Source: Streptomyces sp. MA5143a (GTDB taxonomy: Bacteria > Actinomycetota > Actinomycetes > Streptomycetales > Streptomycetaceae). Taken from it: DNA of 64,000 nt. Shown in pieces: positions 1 to 7,730 of the stretch (positions are counted from its first letter, which is position 1; each line of letters opens with the position of its first letter). A program made the translations under genes and the position numbers. The stretch is taken from NCBI RefSeq assembly GCF_900290235.1, contig NZ_OLMK01000068.1, forward strand, positions 62,001-126,000. Direction: 5' to 3'. Below the pieces are notes generated by a model that saw only the letters and a program-made list of their open reading frames with translations, ran no database searches and was not told where the DNA came from.

Positions 1-123
1 AGCGCACACCTGATCAGTGGCCGCCGGGTGCGGAAAGGTTGCCGTCACTTTCGCATCAGGTTGGTGGACCGGTCGGGGGGACGAGCGAAAACGGCGTACG
101 CCCTGGTGGCCGGGCGGTGTTCA

Positions 124-139
124 TAGGATGATCGATCAT
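124..139 (+). promoter_or_regulatory. Candidate promoter and operator of the SDR gene
   Basis: A -10-like TAGGAT (124-129) runs directly into the perfect palindrome ATGATCGATCAT (128-139). This lies 50 nt before the ATG at 190. A palindrome over the expected transcription start would suit a repressor. No convincing -35 is visible. Confidence 0.35.
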
Positions 140-189
140 TCGGCGGGAGAAGCCGAGATACGGAGCCGCCGGGGTACAGGGAGGTCGTT

Positions 190-930
190 ATGTCACGTCC
201 GGTCACGGTGGTCACGGGGGGAAGCCGCGGCATCGGCGCCGCGACCTGTCTGCGGCTCGCGGCGGACGGCCATGACGTGGTCGTCGGATATGTGAGCGAC
301 GGCGCCGCCGCCGAGTGGATCGCGACGGGGGTGCGGGCGAACGGCGCCCGGTGCGTCACCGTCAAGGCGGACACGTCCGTCGAGGCCGACGTCGACCGGC
401 TCTTCGAGACGGCGGCGGAACGGCTCGGCCCGGTCACCGGGCTGGTCAACAACGCCGGTGTGACGGGCCCGTTCGGCAGGCTGGCCGACACCGACCCGGC
501 CGTGCTGCGGCAGGTGGTGGAGGTCAACCTCCTCGGCGTGCTGCTCTGCGCCCGCCGCGCGGCACGCGCCATGGCCGCCTGGGGCGGCGGAGCCATCGTG
601 AACGTGTCCTCGGCGGCGGCCACGCTCGGCAGCCCGGGCGAGTACGTCCACTACGCGGCGACCAAGGCCGCGGTCGACACGCTCACGACGGGGCTCGCCA
701 AGGAGCTCGGGCCCGACAACATCCGGGTCAACGCGGTCGCGCCGGGCGTGATCGACACCGAGATCCACGCGAGGAACGGGGATCCGGAGCGGCCCGAGCG
801 GATCGCCGCGTCCATTCCGCTGCGGCGTCCGGGACGGGCCGACGAGATCGCGTCTGCCATCGCGTGGCTCATGTCGCCGGAGGCTTCGTACACCACGGGC
901 GCGGTGCTGCGGGTGGCCGGCGGGCGGTGA
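190..930 (+). CDS. SDR family oxidoreductase
   Basis: A 246-residue short-chain dehydrogenase/reductase, the usual length for classical SDRs. The dinucleotide-binding motif TGGSRGIG lies near residues 9-16, NNAG near 88-91, the catalytic serine in VNVSS, and the YxxxK pair in YVHYAATKAA. It should reduce or oxidise a carbonyl/alcohol with NAD(P)(H) in the cytosol; closest families by eye are glucose 1-dehydrogenase and 3-oxoacyl-ACP reductase types. The substrate cannot be told from sequence. The ATG is preceded by GGGAGG at good spacing. The gene stands alone and converges on the three-gene operon to its right. Confidence 0.9.
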   Translation: MSRPVTVVTGGSRGIGAATCLRLAADGHDVVVGYVSDGAAAEWIATGVRANGARCVTVKADTSVEADVDRLFETAAERLGPVTGLVNNAGVTGPFGRLADTDPAVLRQVVEVNLLGVLLCARRAARAMAAWGGGAIVNVSSAAATLGSPGEYVHYAATKAAVDTLTTGLAKELGPDNIRVNAVAPGVIDTEIHARNGDPERPERIAASIPLRRPGRADEIASAIAWLMSPEASYTTGAVLRVAGGR

Positions 931-993
931 GAGCCGGGGGCTTTCGATCGCCAGTGATGGTGGGGTGTGAACCGACGTATGTCGTACGTCGGG

Positions 994-1332
994 TCAGACC
1001 GCGAACCACACTTTCTCGATGCGGTCCTCGCCGACCTCGTACAGGGCGACCGCGGTCCGGACGCCATCGCCCATGAAGCCGGTGACGACCTCCTGGTCGA
1101 TCACGAGTCGGCCGTGGACCACTCGGGAGACGAGTTCCGCGTGCAGGTCCGGGCTGGTGGCGAAGAGGGTGGCGTAGCGTTCCCGGAACGCCGGACCCGA
1201 GCGGTCCGTCATCACCTCGCCGGACGGGAAAGCGTGCACGGGGACGTCCTCGGCGTAGTAGCCCAGGAACCCCTCCAGATCACGCGCGTTGTACGCGGCC
1301 AGCTGGCCGTCGACGATCTCGTCCGGAGACAC
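994..1332 (-). CDS. SnoaL/NTF2-like small protein
   Basis: A 112-residue protein of the SnoaL-like/nuclear transport factor 2 fold: N-terminal helix (VDGQLAAYNARDLEGF), a YYAED turn and a C-terminal sheet ending in EKVWFAV. Family members are small cone-shaped proteins used as isomerases, hydrolases or ligand binders; none of these activities is assigned here. The GTG start was chosen because GAGAGG lies a few bases upstream, although the frame stays open further back. It is the last gene of an apparent operon, 17 nt after the CPT-like kinase. Confidence 0.8.
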   Translation of the reverse strand: MSPDEIVDGQLAAYNARDLEGFLGYYAEDVPVHAFPSGEVMTDRSGPAFRERYATLFATSPDLHAELVSRVVHGRLVIDQEVVTGFMGDGVRTAVALYEVGEDRIEKVWFAV

Positions 1333-1349
1333 CGGACACCTCTCTTTCG

Positions 1350-1967
1350 TCAGCTCGCCGACACCGGGGTGGTGCGGGTGGCGCCCCGCTTCTCGCGCAG
1401 CCGCTGGAAGGCGGTCGGAGCGGTGCGGTGGGGCAGGAAGTCCTTGATGCGCCGCGCGCAGAGCGGCGGGTCCGTGAGAGCGGTGTCGCACTCGATGTCG
1501 TAGATCCCGTGGGCGTGCACCTGCGCCAACTGCCGCGCCGCGAGCCCCGGGGGCCGGTCGCCCCGCTCGCGCTCGCGTCGTTCGAGTTCGGCGCGGGGGC
1601 AGTGCACTCCGACGAACACGACGTCCTGCGGTACGAACAGGTCGAGGCAGTCCCGCAGCCGCCACTCCTCGCTGAGGACGTGGTCCACCACGACGTTGTT
1701 GCCCGCGGCGGCCATGCCCGCGATCGCGCGGTGGTAGCCCCGCCAGGTGCGGTGGAGCACGGTGGCCAGCCGCTCGGGCTCCATCTCCTGCCGTGTCCGC
1801 ATGGCGTGGAACGCGTCGACCGGCAGATGGAAGAACGGCTCGTCCAGGATCCGCAGCAGCTCGACGGCGATGCTCGACTTGCCCGAACTGGACGTGCCGT
1901 TCAGGAAGATGATCAGCCCTCCGGGGGCGCCGTCCGAGGCGGCCGCGCCCTGCTCCGGGGCTCTCAC
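1350..1967 (-). CDS. Chloramphenicol phosphotransferase-like P-loop kinase
   Basis: A 205-residue protein of the CPT-like family. The Walker A motif GTSSSGKSS sits near residues 24-32, after a hydrophobic strand (LIIFLNG). It is followed by HLPVDAFHAM, which carries the family's Asp, and by a VVVDHVL strand. The family phosphorylates small hydroxylated substrates; the founding enzyme from a chloramphenicol-producing Streptomyces inactivates chloramphenicol, but most chromosomal homologues have unknown substrates. The GTG start overlaps the stop of the upstream 59-residue ORF as GTGA, so translation is probably coupled. Confidence 0.8.
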   Translation of the reverse strand: MRAPEQGAAASDGAPGGLIIFLNGTSSSGKSSIAVELLRILDEPFFHLPVDAFHAMRTRQEMEPERLATVLHRTWRGYHRAIAGMAAAGNNVVVDHVLSEEWRLRDCLDLFVPQDVVFVGVHCPRAELERRERERGDRPPGLAARQLAQVHAHGIYDIECDTALTDPPLCARRIKDFLPHRTAPTAFQRLREKRGATRTTPVSAS

Positions 1968-2143
1968 GCGGCCTCGATGACCTCTCCGCGTATCGCCGTG
2001 GCCCACTCCACCACCAACAGCTCGTACTCCGCGCGCTCCTGGGCCGACAGCGAACCGCCCGCGCGCCGCCACAGGGCGCGGATCTGGTCGTTCACATCGG
2101 CAGCGGACCGCACGGAACCACAGGCAAGGGAATCGGGGGACAT
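1964..2143 (-). CDS. Small hypothetical protein, 59 residues
   Basis: Not a family I recognise. It reads MSPDSLACGSVRSA, then a charged, mostly helical segment including IRALWRR and AQERAEYELL, and ends GEVIEAA. Support comes from position: its stop overlaps the start of the CPT-like kinase (GTGA), and a TACGCT hexamer lies 7 nt before the ATG with no Shine-Dalgarno, suggesting a leaderless mRNA that starts the operon. It may be a helical partner of the kinase, but that is inference. Confidence 0.6.
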   Translation of the reverse strand: MSPDSLACGSVRSAADVNDQIRALWRRAGGSLSAQERAEYELLVVEWATAIRGEVIEAA

Positions 2144-2221
2144 GCGGACAAGCGTAGGCGCAAGAGCTGACGGTGCGCTACAGCCCGGCTACGGATCCCA
2201 TATGTGCTTGGTCACTGAAGG

Positions 2222-2259
2222 GAGTTGGGGCGTCCGCTCAGGTGCGGACGCCCCAACTC
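2222..2259. terminator. Strong terminator between uppP and the kinase operon
   Basis: A perfect 16-bp inverted repeat (GAGTTGGGGCGTCCGC and complement) around a 6-nt loop, 50 nt beyond the uppP stop. It separates two units on the minus strand. Confidence 0.85.
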
Positions 2260-2309
2260 ACGTGTCCGGGGCGGCCCGGTGACCGGCCGTCCGTGCGGAT
2301 GTCTCCCGG

Positions 2310-3185
2310 TCAGCCCGCCGACTCGCCGGCGTGCGGGCTCAGTACGCCCATCGAGACGAGGACGACGATGACGATGCCGAGGATGATGCGGTACCAGACG
2401 AAGGGCATGAAGCTCTTGGTGGAGATGAACTTCATGAACCACGCGATCACGGCGTACCCGACCACGAACGCGATCACCGTGGCGAAGATCGTCGGACCCC
2501 AGGAGACATGACCGCCCTCCAGGGCGTCCTTCAGCTCGTAGCCGCCGGAGGCCAGCACGGCGGGGATGGCGAGGAGGAAGGAGTAGCGGGCCGCGGCCTC
2601 ACGCTTGTAGCCCATGAGGAGGCCGCCGCTGATCGTGGCGCCGGAGCGGGAGACACCCGGGATGAGGGCCATGGCCTGGCAGAGGCCGAAGATCAGGCCG
2701 TCCTTGACGCTCAGCTGGTCCAGGGTCTTGCGTTCCTTGATCGCGCGGTGCTTGCCGCCCGTCTCGTCGCGGGCGGCCAGGCGGTCCGCGACGCCCAGGA
2801 CGATGCCCATCACGATCAGCATGGTCGCGGTGATGCGCAGATCGCGGAACGGGCCCTCGATCTGGTCCTTCAGGGTCACGCCGAGGACACCGATCGGGAT
2901 GGAACCGACGATCACCAGCCACCCCATCTGGGCGTCGCGGTCGCCGCGCATCTCCTTGTTGAACAGGGAGCGGGACCACGCCGAGATGATGTTGACGATG
3001 TCCTTGCGGAAGTAGATCAGCACCGCGGCCTCGGTGCCGATCTGGGTGATCGCCGTGAAGGCCGCTCCCGGGTCCTCCCAGCCGGAGAACGCAGCCGTCA
3101 GGCGCAGGTGCGCGCTGGAGGAGATGGGGAGGAACTCGGTCAGCCCCTGGACGAGTCCGAGGATGAGGGATTCAAACCAAGACAT
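2310..3185 (-). CDS. uppP: Undecaprenyl-diphosphatase UppP (BacA)
   Basis: A 291-residue polytopic membrane phosphatase that dephosphorylates undecaprenyl pyrophosphate, recycling the carrier for peptidoglycan and other wall polymers; overexpression is known to confer bacitracin resistance. Both family signatures are present: the N-terminal E17-FLPISSSAH segment and PGVSRSGAT near residues 176-184. About eight hydrophobic segments can be counted, and the length is normal. It is a single-gene unit with a strong terminator 50 nt downstream. Confidence 0.96.
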   Translation of the reverse strand: MSWFESLILGLVQGLTEFLPISSSAHLRLTAAFSGWEDPGAAFTAITQIGTEAAVLIYFRKDIVNIISAWSRSLFNKEMRGDRDAQMGWLVIVGSIPIGVLGVTLKDQIEGPFRDLRITATMLIVMGIVLGVADRLAARDETGGKHRAIKERKTLDQLSVKDGLIFGLCQAMALIPGVSRSGATISGGLLMGYKREAAARYSFLLAIPAVLASGGYELKDALEGGHVSWGPTIFATVIAFVVGYAVIAWFMKFISTKSFMPFVWYRIILGIVIVVLVSMGVLSPHAGESAG

Positions 3186-3545
3186 GAAGTTACGTGGTCC
3201 AAGCGCTGATCGTGAGGGGCCGACGGGAAAGGTGACACACCGCCGACCCGGCCGCCGGGCGGCCGTGCGGGGCGGGTGATCACAGGTACGGGGGGCAGCC
3301 TAGCGCCCCCGGATGACAGGGCCGCCACAGGGGTTTGGCAGGGCCGTGCGGGGGAGGGGTGCGGACCGGCGTACCGAGGGGTGGAACGGCCGAATCCATG
3401 GTGTTGACCAGTGACTATGTCCGCACATACGTTGCTGGCTGGAGAAAGCGCTTGCCGTTGCAAGGGTCACCGTACCGCCGGAGCCCTCGCCACCAGGCGT
3501 TGGCCACTGTCCGACGTCCCGTTCGATGGAGTGCTGATCACGTCC
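3186..3545 (+). promoter_or_regulatory. Regulatory region with LacI-type operator
   Basis: This 360-nt spacer separates uppP from the divergent Gfo/Idh operon. It contains GAAAGCGCTTGC at 3444-3455, a near-palindrome with the AAGCGCTT core typical of LacI/GalR-family operators, about 90 nt before the chosen ATG. No LacI-type gene lies in this window, so the regulator would be encoded elsewhere. No other gene is visible in the spacer. Confidence 0.5.
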
Positions 3546-4748
3546 ATGCCCACACCCAGCAACGATCCGGGCCCGACTCCGGACCAGCCACCGGCCCCCC
3601 TGAAGGGCCGCCGAGTCCGCGCCGCCGTCATCGGCATCGGCGCCATCGGCGGCGGCTCCCATCTGCCCGCGCTCGCGCGCCTCGCCGAGGAGGGCGAGAC
3701 CGAGGTCGTCGCGGCGGTCGACATCGATGCCGAGGCGGTGCGCGCCTTCTGCGCCGAGCACGGCATCCCGCACGGCTACACCGATCTGGACCGCATGCTG
3801 GCCGAGCAGCGCCCCGACCTGGTCTGTGTGTGCACCCCGCCCACCCTGCACCGGGACCAGACCGTGGCCGCGCTGCGGGCCGGCGCCTGGGTGTGGTGCG
3901 AGAAGCCGCCGGTGCCGACGCTCGCCGACTTCGACGCCGTGGAGGCCGAGGAAGGCGCGGACACCGGCGGGCCCTTCGCCTCCATCGTCTTCCAGCACCG
4001 CTTCGGCTCGGGCGCCACGCACGTACGCAAGCTGATCGCCGACCAGGCGGTCGGCCGTCCCCTCGTCGCGCACTGCCAGACCACCTGGTACCGGAACACC
4101 GCCTACTACGCCGTGCCCTGGCGCGGCCGCTGGGCGACCGAGGGCGGCGGCCCCGCCATGGGCCACGGCATCCACCAGATGGACCTCCTCCTCGACCTGC
4201 TCGGCCCCTGGAGCGAGGTCCGCGCCATGGCCGGGCGCCTGGTCCACGACGTGGAGACCGAGGACGTCTCGACCGCCCTCGTACGCTTCGAGAACGGCGC
4301 CCTGGCCACCGTCGTCAACAGCGTCCTCAGCCCCGACGAGGTCAGCCGCATCCGCATCGACTGCGAGCGCGCCACGATCGAACTCACCCACCTGTACGGC
4401 CACTCCAACGCCGACTGGTCCATCACCCCCGCCCCCGGCACCCCGGACTCGGACACGGCGGCCTGGCGGGACTTCGGGCCGGACGTGCCCAGCTCCCACC
4501 TGGCCCAGCTGCGCGAACTCGTCGCCAGCATGCGCGCCGGTGAGCGGCCCCGCAGCAGCGGCGCCGACGGCCGGACGAGCCTGGAGCTGATCGCCGCGCT
4601 CTACAAGTCGGCGTTCACGGACACGACCGTACGGCGTGGTGAGATCGGCCCGGGGGACCCGTACTACACGGCCATGCACGGCGGAGCCCCCGGCTGGGCG
4701 CCCGCCCCCGTCCAGCAGCCCGCCACGAGTGAGGAGATCCCCGCATGA
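3546..4748 (+). CDS. Gfo/Idh/MocA family oxidoreductase
   Basis: A 400-residue NAD(P)-dependent sugar or inositol dehydrogenase-like protein. The Rossmann motif VIGIGAIGGG lies near residues 29-37, the conserved EKPP in VWCEKPP near 118, and the C-terminal domain carries the GGGPAMGHGIHQMDLL helix with the family's catalytic-type His. I chose the ATG at 3546, giving a short Pro-rich leader before the first strand; the frame is open further upstream, but that sequence lacks family character and contains the operator. Its stop overlaps the next start (ATGA). The context suggests oxidation or epimerisation of a plant- or wall-derived sugar. Confidence 0.88.
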   Translation: MPTPSNDPGPTPDQPPAPLKGRRVRAAVIGIGAIGGGSHLPALARLAEEGETEVVAAVDIDAEAVRAFCAEHGIPHGYTDLDRMLAEQRPDLVCVCTPPTLHRDQTVAALRAGAWVWCEKPPVPTLADFDAVEAEEGADTGGPFASIVFQHRFGSGATHVRKLIADQAVGRPLVAHCQTTWYRNTAYYAVPWRGRWATEGGGPAMGHGIHQMDLLLDLLGPWSEVRAMAGRLVHDVETEDVSTALVRFENGALATVVNSVLSPDEVSRIRIDCERATIELTHLYGHSNADWSITPAPGTPDSDTAAWRDFGPDVPSSHLAQLRELVASMRAGERPRSSGADGRTSLELIAALYKSAFTDTTVRRGEIGPGDPYYTAMHGGAPGWAPAPVQQPATSEEIPA

Positions 4749-5680
4749 CCTTCCACGACGGGCTGCGCGTCGTCCACGCCCACGGCGACCGGATCACGGT
4801 CACCGAGCCGGCCACCGGCGTCGAGCTGTTCAGCTACGTGTACCGGCCGGAGGCGGCCTGGGAGGCCCCCAAGCCGTATCTGCACCCGGTCCGCACCCTC
4901 GCGGGCGACATCGTCACCGACTACCGCCCCAACGACCACCGCTGGCACAAGGGCCTCCAGCTGACGGCCTCGCACCTGTCGGGCCAGAACCTGTGGGGCG
5001 GCAACTCCTACGTCCACGGCGAGGGGTACCTGCCGATCCCGGAGCGGGTCGGTTCGATGGCCCACGCCGGTTTCGACGAGGTCGTCTCCGACGGCGACCG
5101 GGTGGTGATCGCCGAGCGGCTGACCTGGCACCCGTACGGCGGGGAGCTGTGGGCCGACGAGGAGCGCCGGATCGAGGTGCACGACGTCGACACCGAGGCG
5201 GGGTCGTGGGCGCTCACCTGGACCAGCGCGATCACCAACCGGCGGGACGAGCCGCTGCTGTTCGGCAGTCCGACCACCGCGGGGCGTGAGATGGCCGGCT
5301 ACACCGGCCTGTTCTGGCGTGGCCCGCGCGCCTTCCGCGAGGGGCGGATCACCGGCCCCGACGCCGAGGGGCCGGAGCTGATGGGCGGGCAGGCGCCGTG
5401 GCTGGCGTACTCGGGTGAGCACGACGGCACCGACGGGCACGCCACGCTCGTCTTCGTCCACGCCCCCGAGAACGACCACACGGGCGCCGAGGGCGCCCAC
5501 CCCGCCCACTGGTTCGTCCGCAACGAGCCGTTCGCGGCCGTCGCGCCCTCCTGGGCGTTCTTCGACGAACTGGCGCTCGCCCCCGGCGACACGCTCACCC
5601 GCCGCTACCGGGTCGTCGTGGCGGACGGGGCCTGGGAGCGGGAGGAGATCGCCAAGTACCTGGAGGCGCACCCGTGGTGA
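4745..5680 (+). CDS. PmoA/DUF6807 family protein
   Basis: A 311-residue protein of the family labelled 'methane oxygenase PmoA' (DUF6807). The label is misleading: these are soluble proteins of sugar-catabolic loci and not methane monooxygenase subunits. The family-like block is YLHPVRTLAG...PNDHRWHKGL near residues 44-66, with several conserved His and Asp, followed by a beta-rich body. No signal peptide or membrane segment is seen. It is translationally coupled to the oxidoreductase before it (ATGA) and overlaps the cupin gene after it, so the three probably act together. Confidence 0.75.
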   Translation: MTFHDGLRVVHAHGDRITVTEPATGVELFSYVYRPEAAWEAPKPYLHPVRTLAGDIVTDYRPNDHRWHKGLQLTASHLSGQNLWGGNSYVHGEGYLPIPERVGSMAHAGFDEVVSDGDRVVIAERLTWHPYGGELWADEERRIEVHDVDTEAGSWALTWTSAITNRRDEPLLFGSPTTAGREMAGYTGLFWRGPRAFREGRITGPDAEGPELMGGQAPWLAYSGEHDGTDGHATLVFVHAPENDHTGAEGAHPAHWFVRNEPFAAVAPSWAFFDELALAPGDTLTRRYRVVVADGAWEREEIAKYLEAHPW

Positions 5681-6387
5681 ACGGTTACGAGGGACTGCCC
5701 GGCGGCGTGGCCGTCTCACACCTCTCCGTCTACGACTGGCCCGCGACGGACGGGGTGTGCGGCGGAACGCCCCATATGCACCTGACCTGTTCGGAGGGGT
5801 ACGTCGTCACCGGCGGACGCGGCGCCGTGCAGACCCTGACGGCCTCCGGTTACGAGGTCACGCCCCTGACGCCGGGGACGATCGCCTGGTTCACGCCCGG
5901 CACCATCCACCGGCTGGTCAACGAGGACGACCTGCGCATCACCGTCCTGATGCAGAACAGCGGGCTGCCGGAGGCGGGCGACGCCGTACTCACGCTGCCG
6001 CCGCGGTACCTGACCGACCCGGAGACGTACGCCGCGGCGACCCGTATCCCGGTGGACGCGCCGGAGGAGGAGCAGGAACGGGTCGCCCGGGCCCGCCGCG
6101 ACCTCGCCCTGGAGGGCTACCGGGCGCTGCGCGACGCGGACGGGCCCGAGCCGCTCGCCGCGTTCCACCGGGCCGCCGCGGCGTTGGTCCGGCCCCGGCT
6201 CGCCGAGTGGCGGGCGCGCTGGGTTCGGGGCGCGCGGGCCGCCGTCGAGGCGACGGGGGAGCAGTTGGACCGGCTGGAGCGCGGGGACGTGACCTACTTG
6301 GCCGACGCCGGGGTCCGGGCGCAGGAGCCCTCGGCGTACGGGAAGTTCGGGATGTGCGGGCGGCTGGACGTCTATCAGGGGGACTGA
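5674..6387 (+). CDS. Cupin domain protein of the DUF6807 operon
   Basis: A 237-residue single-domain cupin. The first motif is CGGTPHMHLTCSEGYVVTGG with metal-type His and Glu, and the second is PGTIAWFTPGTIHRLVNEDDL. The C-terminal third is helical (EEQERVARARRDLALEGYRAL). It may be a sugar isomerase or a ligand-binding protein; no specific activity is claimed. Two GTG codons in a row (5674, 5677) could start it. GGAGG at 5662-5666 favours the first, while the second would give a GTGA overlap with the previous stop. It is the last gene of the LacI-operator-led operon. Confidence 0.75.
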   Translation: MVNGYEGLPGGVAVSHLSVYDWPATDGVCGGTPHMHLTCSEGYVVTGGRGAVQTLTASGYEVTPLTPGTIAWFTPGTIHRLVNEDDLRITVLMQNSGLPEAGDAVLTLPPRYLTDPETYAAATRIPVDAPEEEQERVARARRDLALEGYRALRDADGPEPLAAFHRAAAALVRPRLAEWRARWVRGARAAVEATGEQLDRLERGDVTYLADAGVRAQEPSAYGKFGMCGRLDVYQGD

Positions 6388-6443
6388 GCGGGGGGCGCCG
6401 CCAGGGTGACGGGGCGCCTGCGGGGCGGGGGCGACGGTCACCT

Positions 6444-6490
6444 GGCGGCTGCGGGTTGTGGTGGCTTGTCGCGCGGTTCCCCGCGCCCCT
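6444..6490 (+). repeat. Dispersed Streptomyces intergenic repeat, copy A
   Basis: GGCGGCTGCGGGTTGTGGTG followed by a GCGCGGTTCCCCGCGCCCCT tail. The same ~47-bp motif recurs near 10824-10866 and 20095-20142. All three copies are intergenic and in the same orientation. From memory, this motif is scattered through many Streptomyces genomes. It leads directly into the 23-bp tandem array. Confidence 0.7.
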
Positions 6491-6558
6491 TCAGGGCGCG
6501 GGTGCGAGCCTCTTCAGGGCGCGGGTGCGAGCCTCTTCAGGGCGCGGGTGCGAGCCTC
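6490..6558 (+). repeat. Three tandem 23-bp units
   Basis: Three identical direct repeats with period 23, each beginning TTCAGGGCGCGGGTGCGAGC, at 6490, 6513 and 6536. The unit appears to be an expansion of the tail of the dispersed repeat just before it. It lies in the convergent spacer between the cupin and DUF1772 genes. Confidence 0.85.
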
Positions 6559-6581
6559 TTGTCGCCGTGGGCCGAGCCGTG

Positions 6582-7028
6582 TCAGACGAGGGCGGCGGCC
6601 AGCAGGGCGAAGGCGGCGATGATGAGGGCGACGCGGCCGTAGTGGTAGCGCTCCCAGCGGTTCATCTGCTCCTTCCAGTCGGCGGGCCGGTTCTCGGGCG
6701 TCCACGTCTTGCCCCGGTTGTTGATCGGGACGAGCAGCAGGACCGACATGATCACGCTGAGGAGCAGCAGTACGCCGGCGATGACGACGAGGCCGGTGCC
6801 GGGGTCGTGCCGGCCGGCGGCGGCCCAGACCCCGACGAGGGACAGCGAGCTGATGTACCAGACCGGCATCACGGCACCGAGCATCCGGCCCCCGTGGGAG
6901 CGGCCGAGCTGACCGCTGTCGCCGGGGAGCGCGTCGAAGATCCGGTTGAGGACGAAGGCGACGGAGAACTCCACCCCCACCATCACGCCGACGGACACGA
7001 GGGTGACGACCTGAAGCGCGTTGAGCAT
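6582..7028 (-). CDS. DUF1772 family membrane protein
   Basis: A 148-residue protein with four hydrophobic segments (near residues 5-27, 48-68, 80-102 and 130-148) and the DUF1772 signature RYHYGR-type motif before the last helix (WERYHYGRVALII). Some relatives are named anthrone oxygenases; no reaction is assigned here. It is transcribed away from a TetR regulator, and a CTAGCN3GCTAG palindrome lies 23 nt before its ATG, so repression by that regulator is likely. Confidence 0.8.
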   Translation of the reverse strand: MLNALQVVTLVSVGVMVGVEFSVAFVLNRIFDALPGDSGQLGRSHGGRMLGAVMPVWYISSLSLVGVWAAAGRHDPGTGLVVIAGVLLLLSVIMSVLLLVPINNRGKTWTPENRPADWKEQMNRWERYHYGRVALIIAAFALLAAALV

Positions 7029-7050
7029 GGCGATGCCTCCCGAGATCGAT

Positions 7051-7063
7051 CTAGCATTGCTAG
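7051..7063. promoter_or_regulatory. TetR operator candidate 1 (CTAGCATTGCTAG)
   Basis: A perfect palindrome CTAGC-ATT-GCTAG, 23 nt upstream of the DUF1772 start. It shares its arms exactly with the site at 7102-7114. A weaker half-matching GCTAATGCT lies between them near 7077-7085. Confidence 0.65.
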
Positions 7064-7101
7064 CTGATATGGCAACGCTAATGCTGGCGCCGCTTGATTG
7101 T

Positions 7102-7114
7102 CTAGCGGTGCTAG
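7102..7114. promoter_or_regulatory. TetR operator candidate 2 overlapping the regulator -10
   Basis: CTAGC-GGT-GCTAG has the same arms as the site at 7051-7063. It overlaps a -10-like TAGAAT (7112-7117) that sits 6 nt before the ATG of the TetR gene, so binding here would repress the regulator itself. Confidence 0.65.
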
Positions 7115-7123
7115 AATCCCGGC

Positions 7124-7702
7124 ATGTCGGTACAGGAACGCAAGGAACGCGAGCGGGCGGCCCGCGAACGTCTGATCGTGGCGACGGCCCGCGAACTCGC
7201 GGAGGAGCAGGGCTGGGACGCGGTCACCACCCGTCGGCTGGCCGAGCGCATCGAGTACAGCCAGCCCGTCCTCTACAGCCACTTCCGGGGCAAGCGGGAA
7301 ATCATCGGCGCCGTGGCCCTCGAAGGCGCCGCCGAGATGGCCGCGGCGCTGCGGGCCTCGGCCCGCGCCGCTGACGGCCCGCGCGCCCGGGTCGTCGTCC
7401 TCGCCCGCGCCTACCTCGACTTCGCCGAGCGCAACCCGGCGGTCTACGACGCCATGTTCCAGCTCGACGGCGGACTGGCGTTCGCGCGGGAGGACACCCC
7501 CGCACCGCTGAAGGACGCCTTCGCCGCCCTCCTGGAGACCCTCGCGGAGGTCGCCGGGGACGGCGTCCACCCGGGCGTGTTCACCGAGGTGTTCTGGGCG
7601 TCCCTGCACGGGCTGGCGACCCTGACCCGGGCGGGACGGCTGCCGGCGGAGTACGCCGAGGGGAGGCTGGAGCTGCTGGTGGACCGGCTCGCCGTGGTCT
7701 GA
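7124..7702 (+). CDS. TetR family regulator of the DUF1772 gene
   Basis: A 192-residue regulator. The N-terminal helix-turn-helix spans residues 20-60 (VTTRRLAERIEYSQPVLYSHFRGK), followed by an all-helical ligand domain of the WHG/C-terminal type ending in ELLVDRLAVV. No Shine-Dalgarno is visible, but TAGAAT lies 6 nt before the ATG, so the mRNA is probably leaderless. It is divergent from the DUF1772 gene with twin palindromes between them, the classic layout of a local autoregulated repressor. The inducer is unknown. Confidence 0.9.
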   Translation: MSVQERKERERAARERLIVATARELAEEQGWDAVTTRRLAERIEYSQPVLYSHFRGKREIIGAVALEGAAEMAAALRASARAADGPRARVVVLARAYLDFAERNPAVYDAMFQLDGGLAFAREDTPAPLKDAFAALLETLAEVAGDGVHPGVFTEVFWASLHGLATLTRAGRLPAEYAEGRLELLVDRLAVV

Positions 7703-7730
7703 CGCGGGCCGGCGAACGCCCCAGGCGGTG

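Noticed and set aside
3300..4679. Minus-strand open frame opposite the Gfo/Idh gene
   Set aside because: Translation is Gly/Val/Arg-rich noise, and the plus strand has a clear dehydrogenase.
4745..5680. Methane monooxygenase subunit (PmoA)
   Set aside because: The protein is soluble, lacks copper-site and membrane features, and sits in a sugar-type operon; the name is a legacy label.
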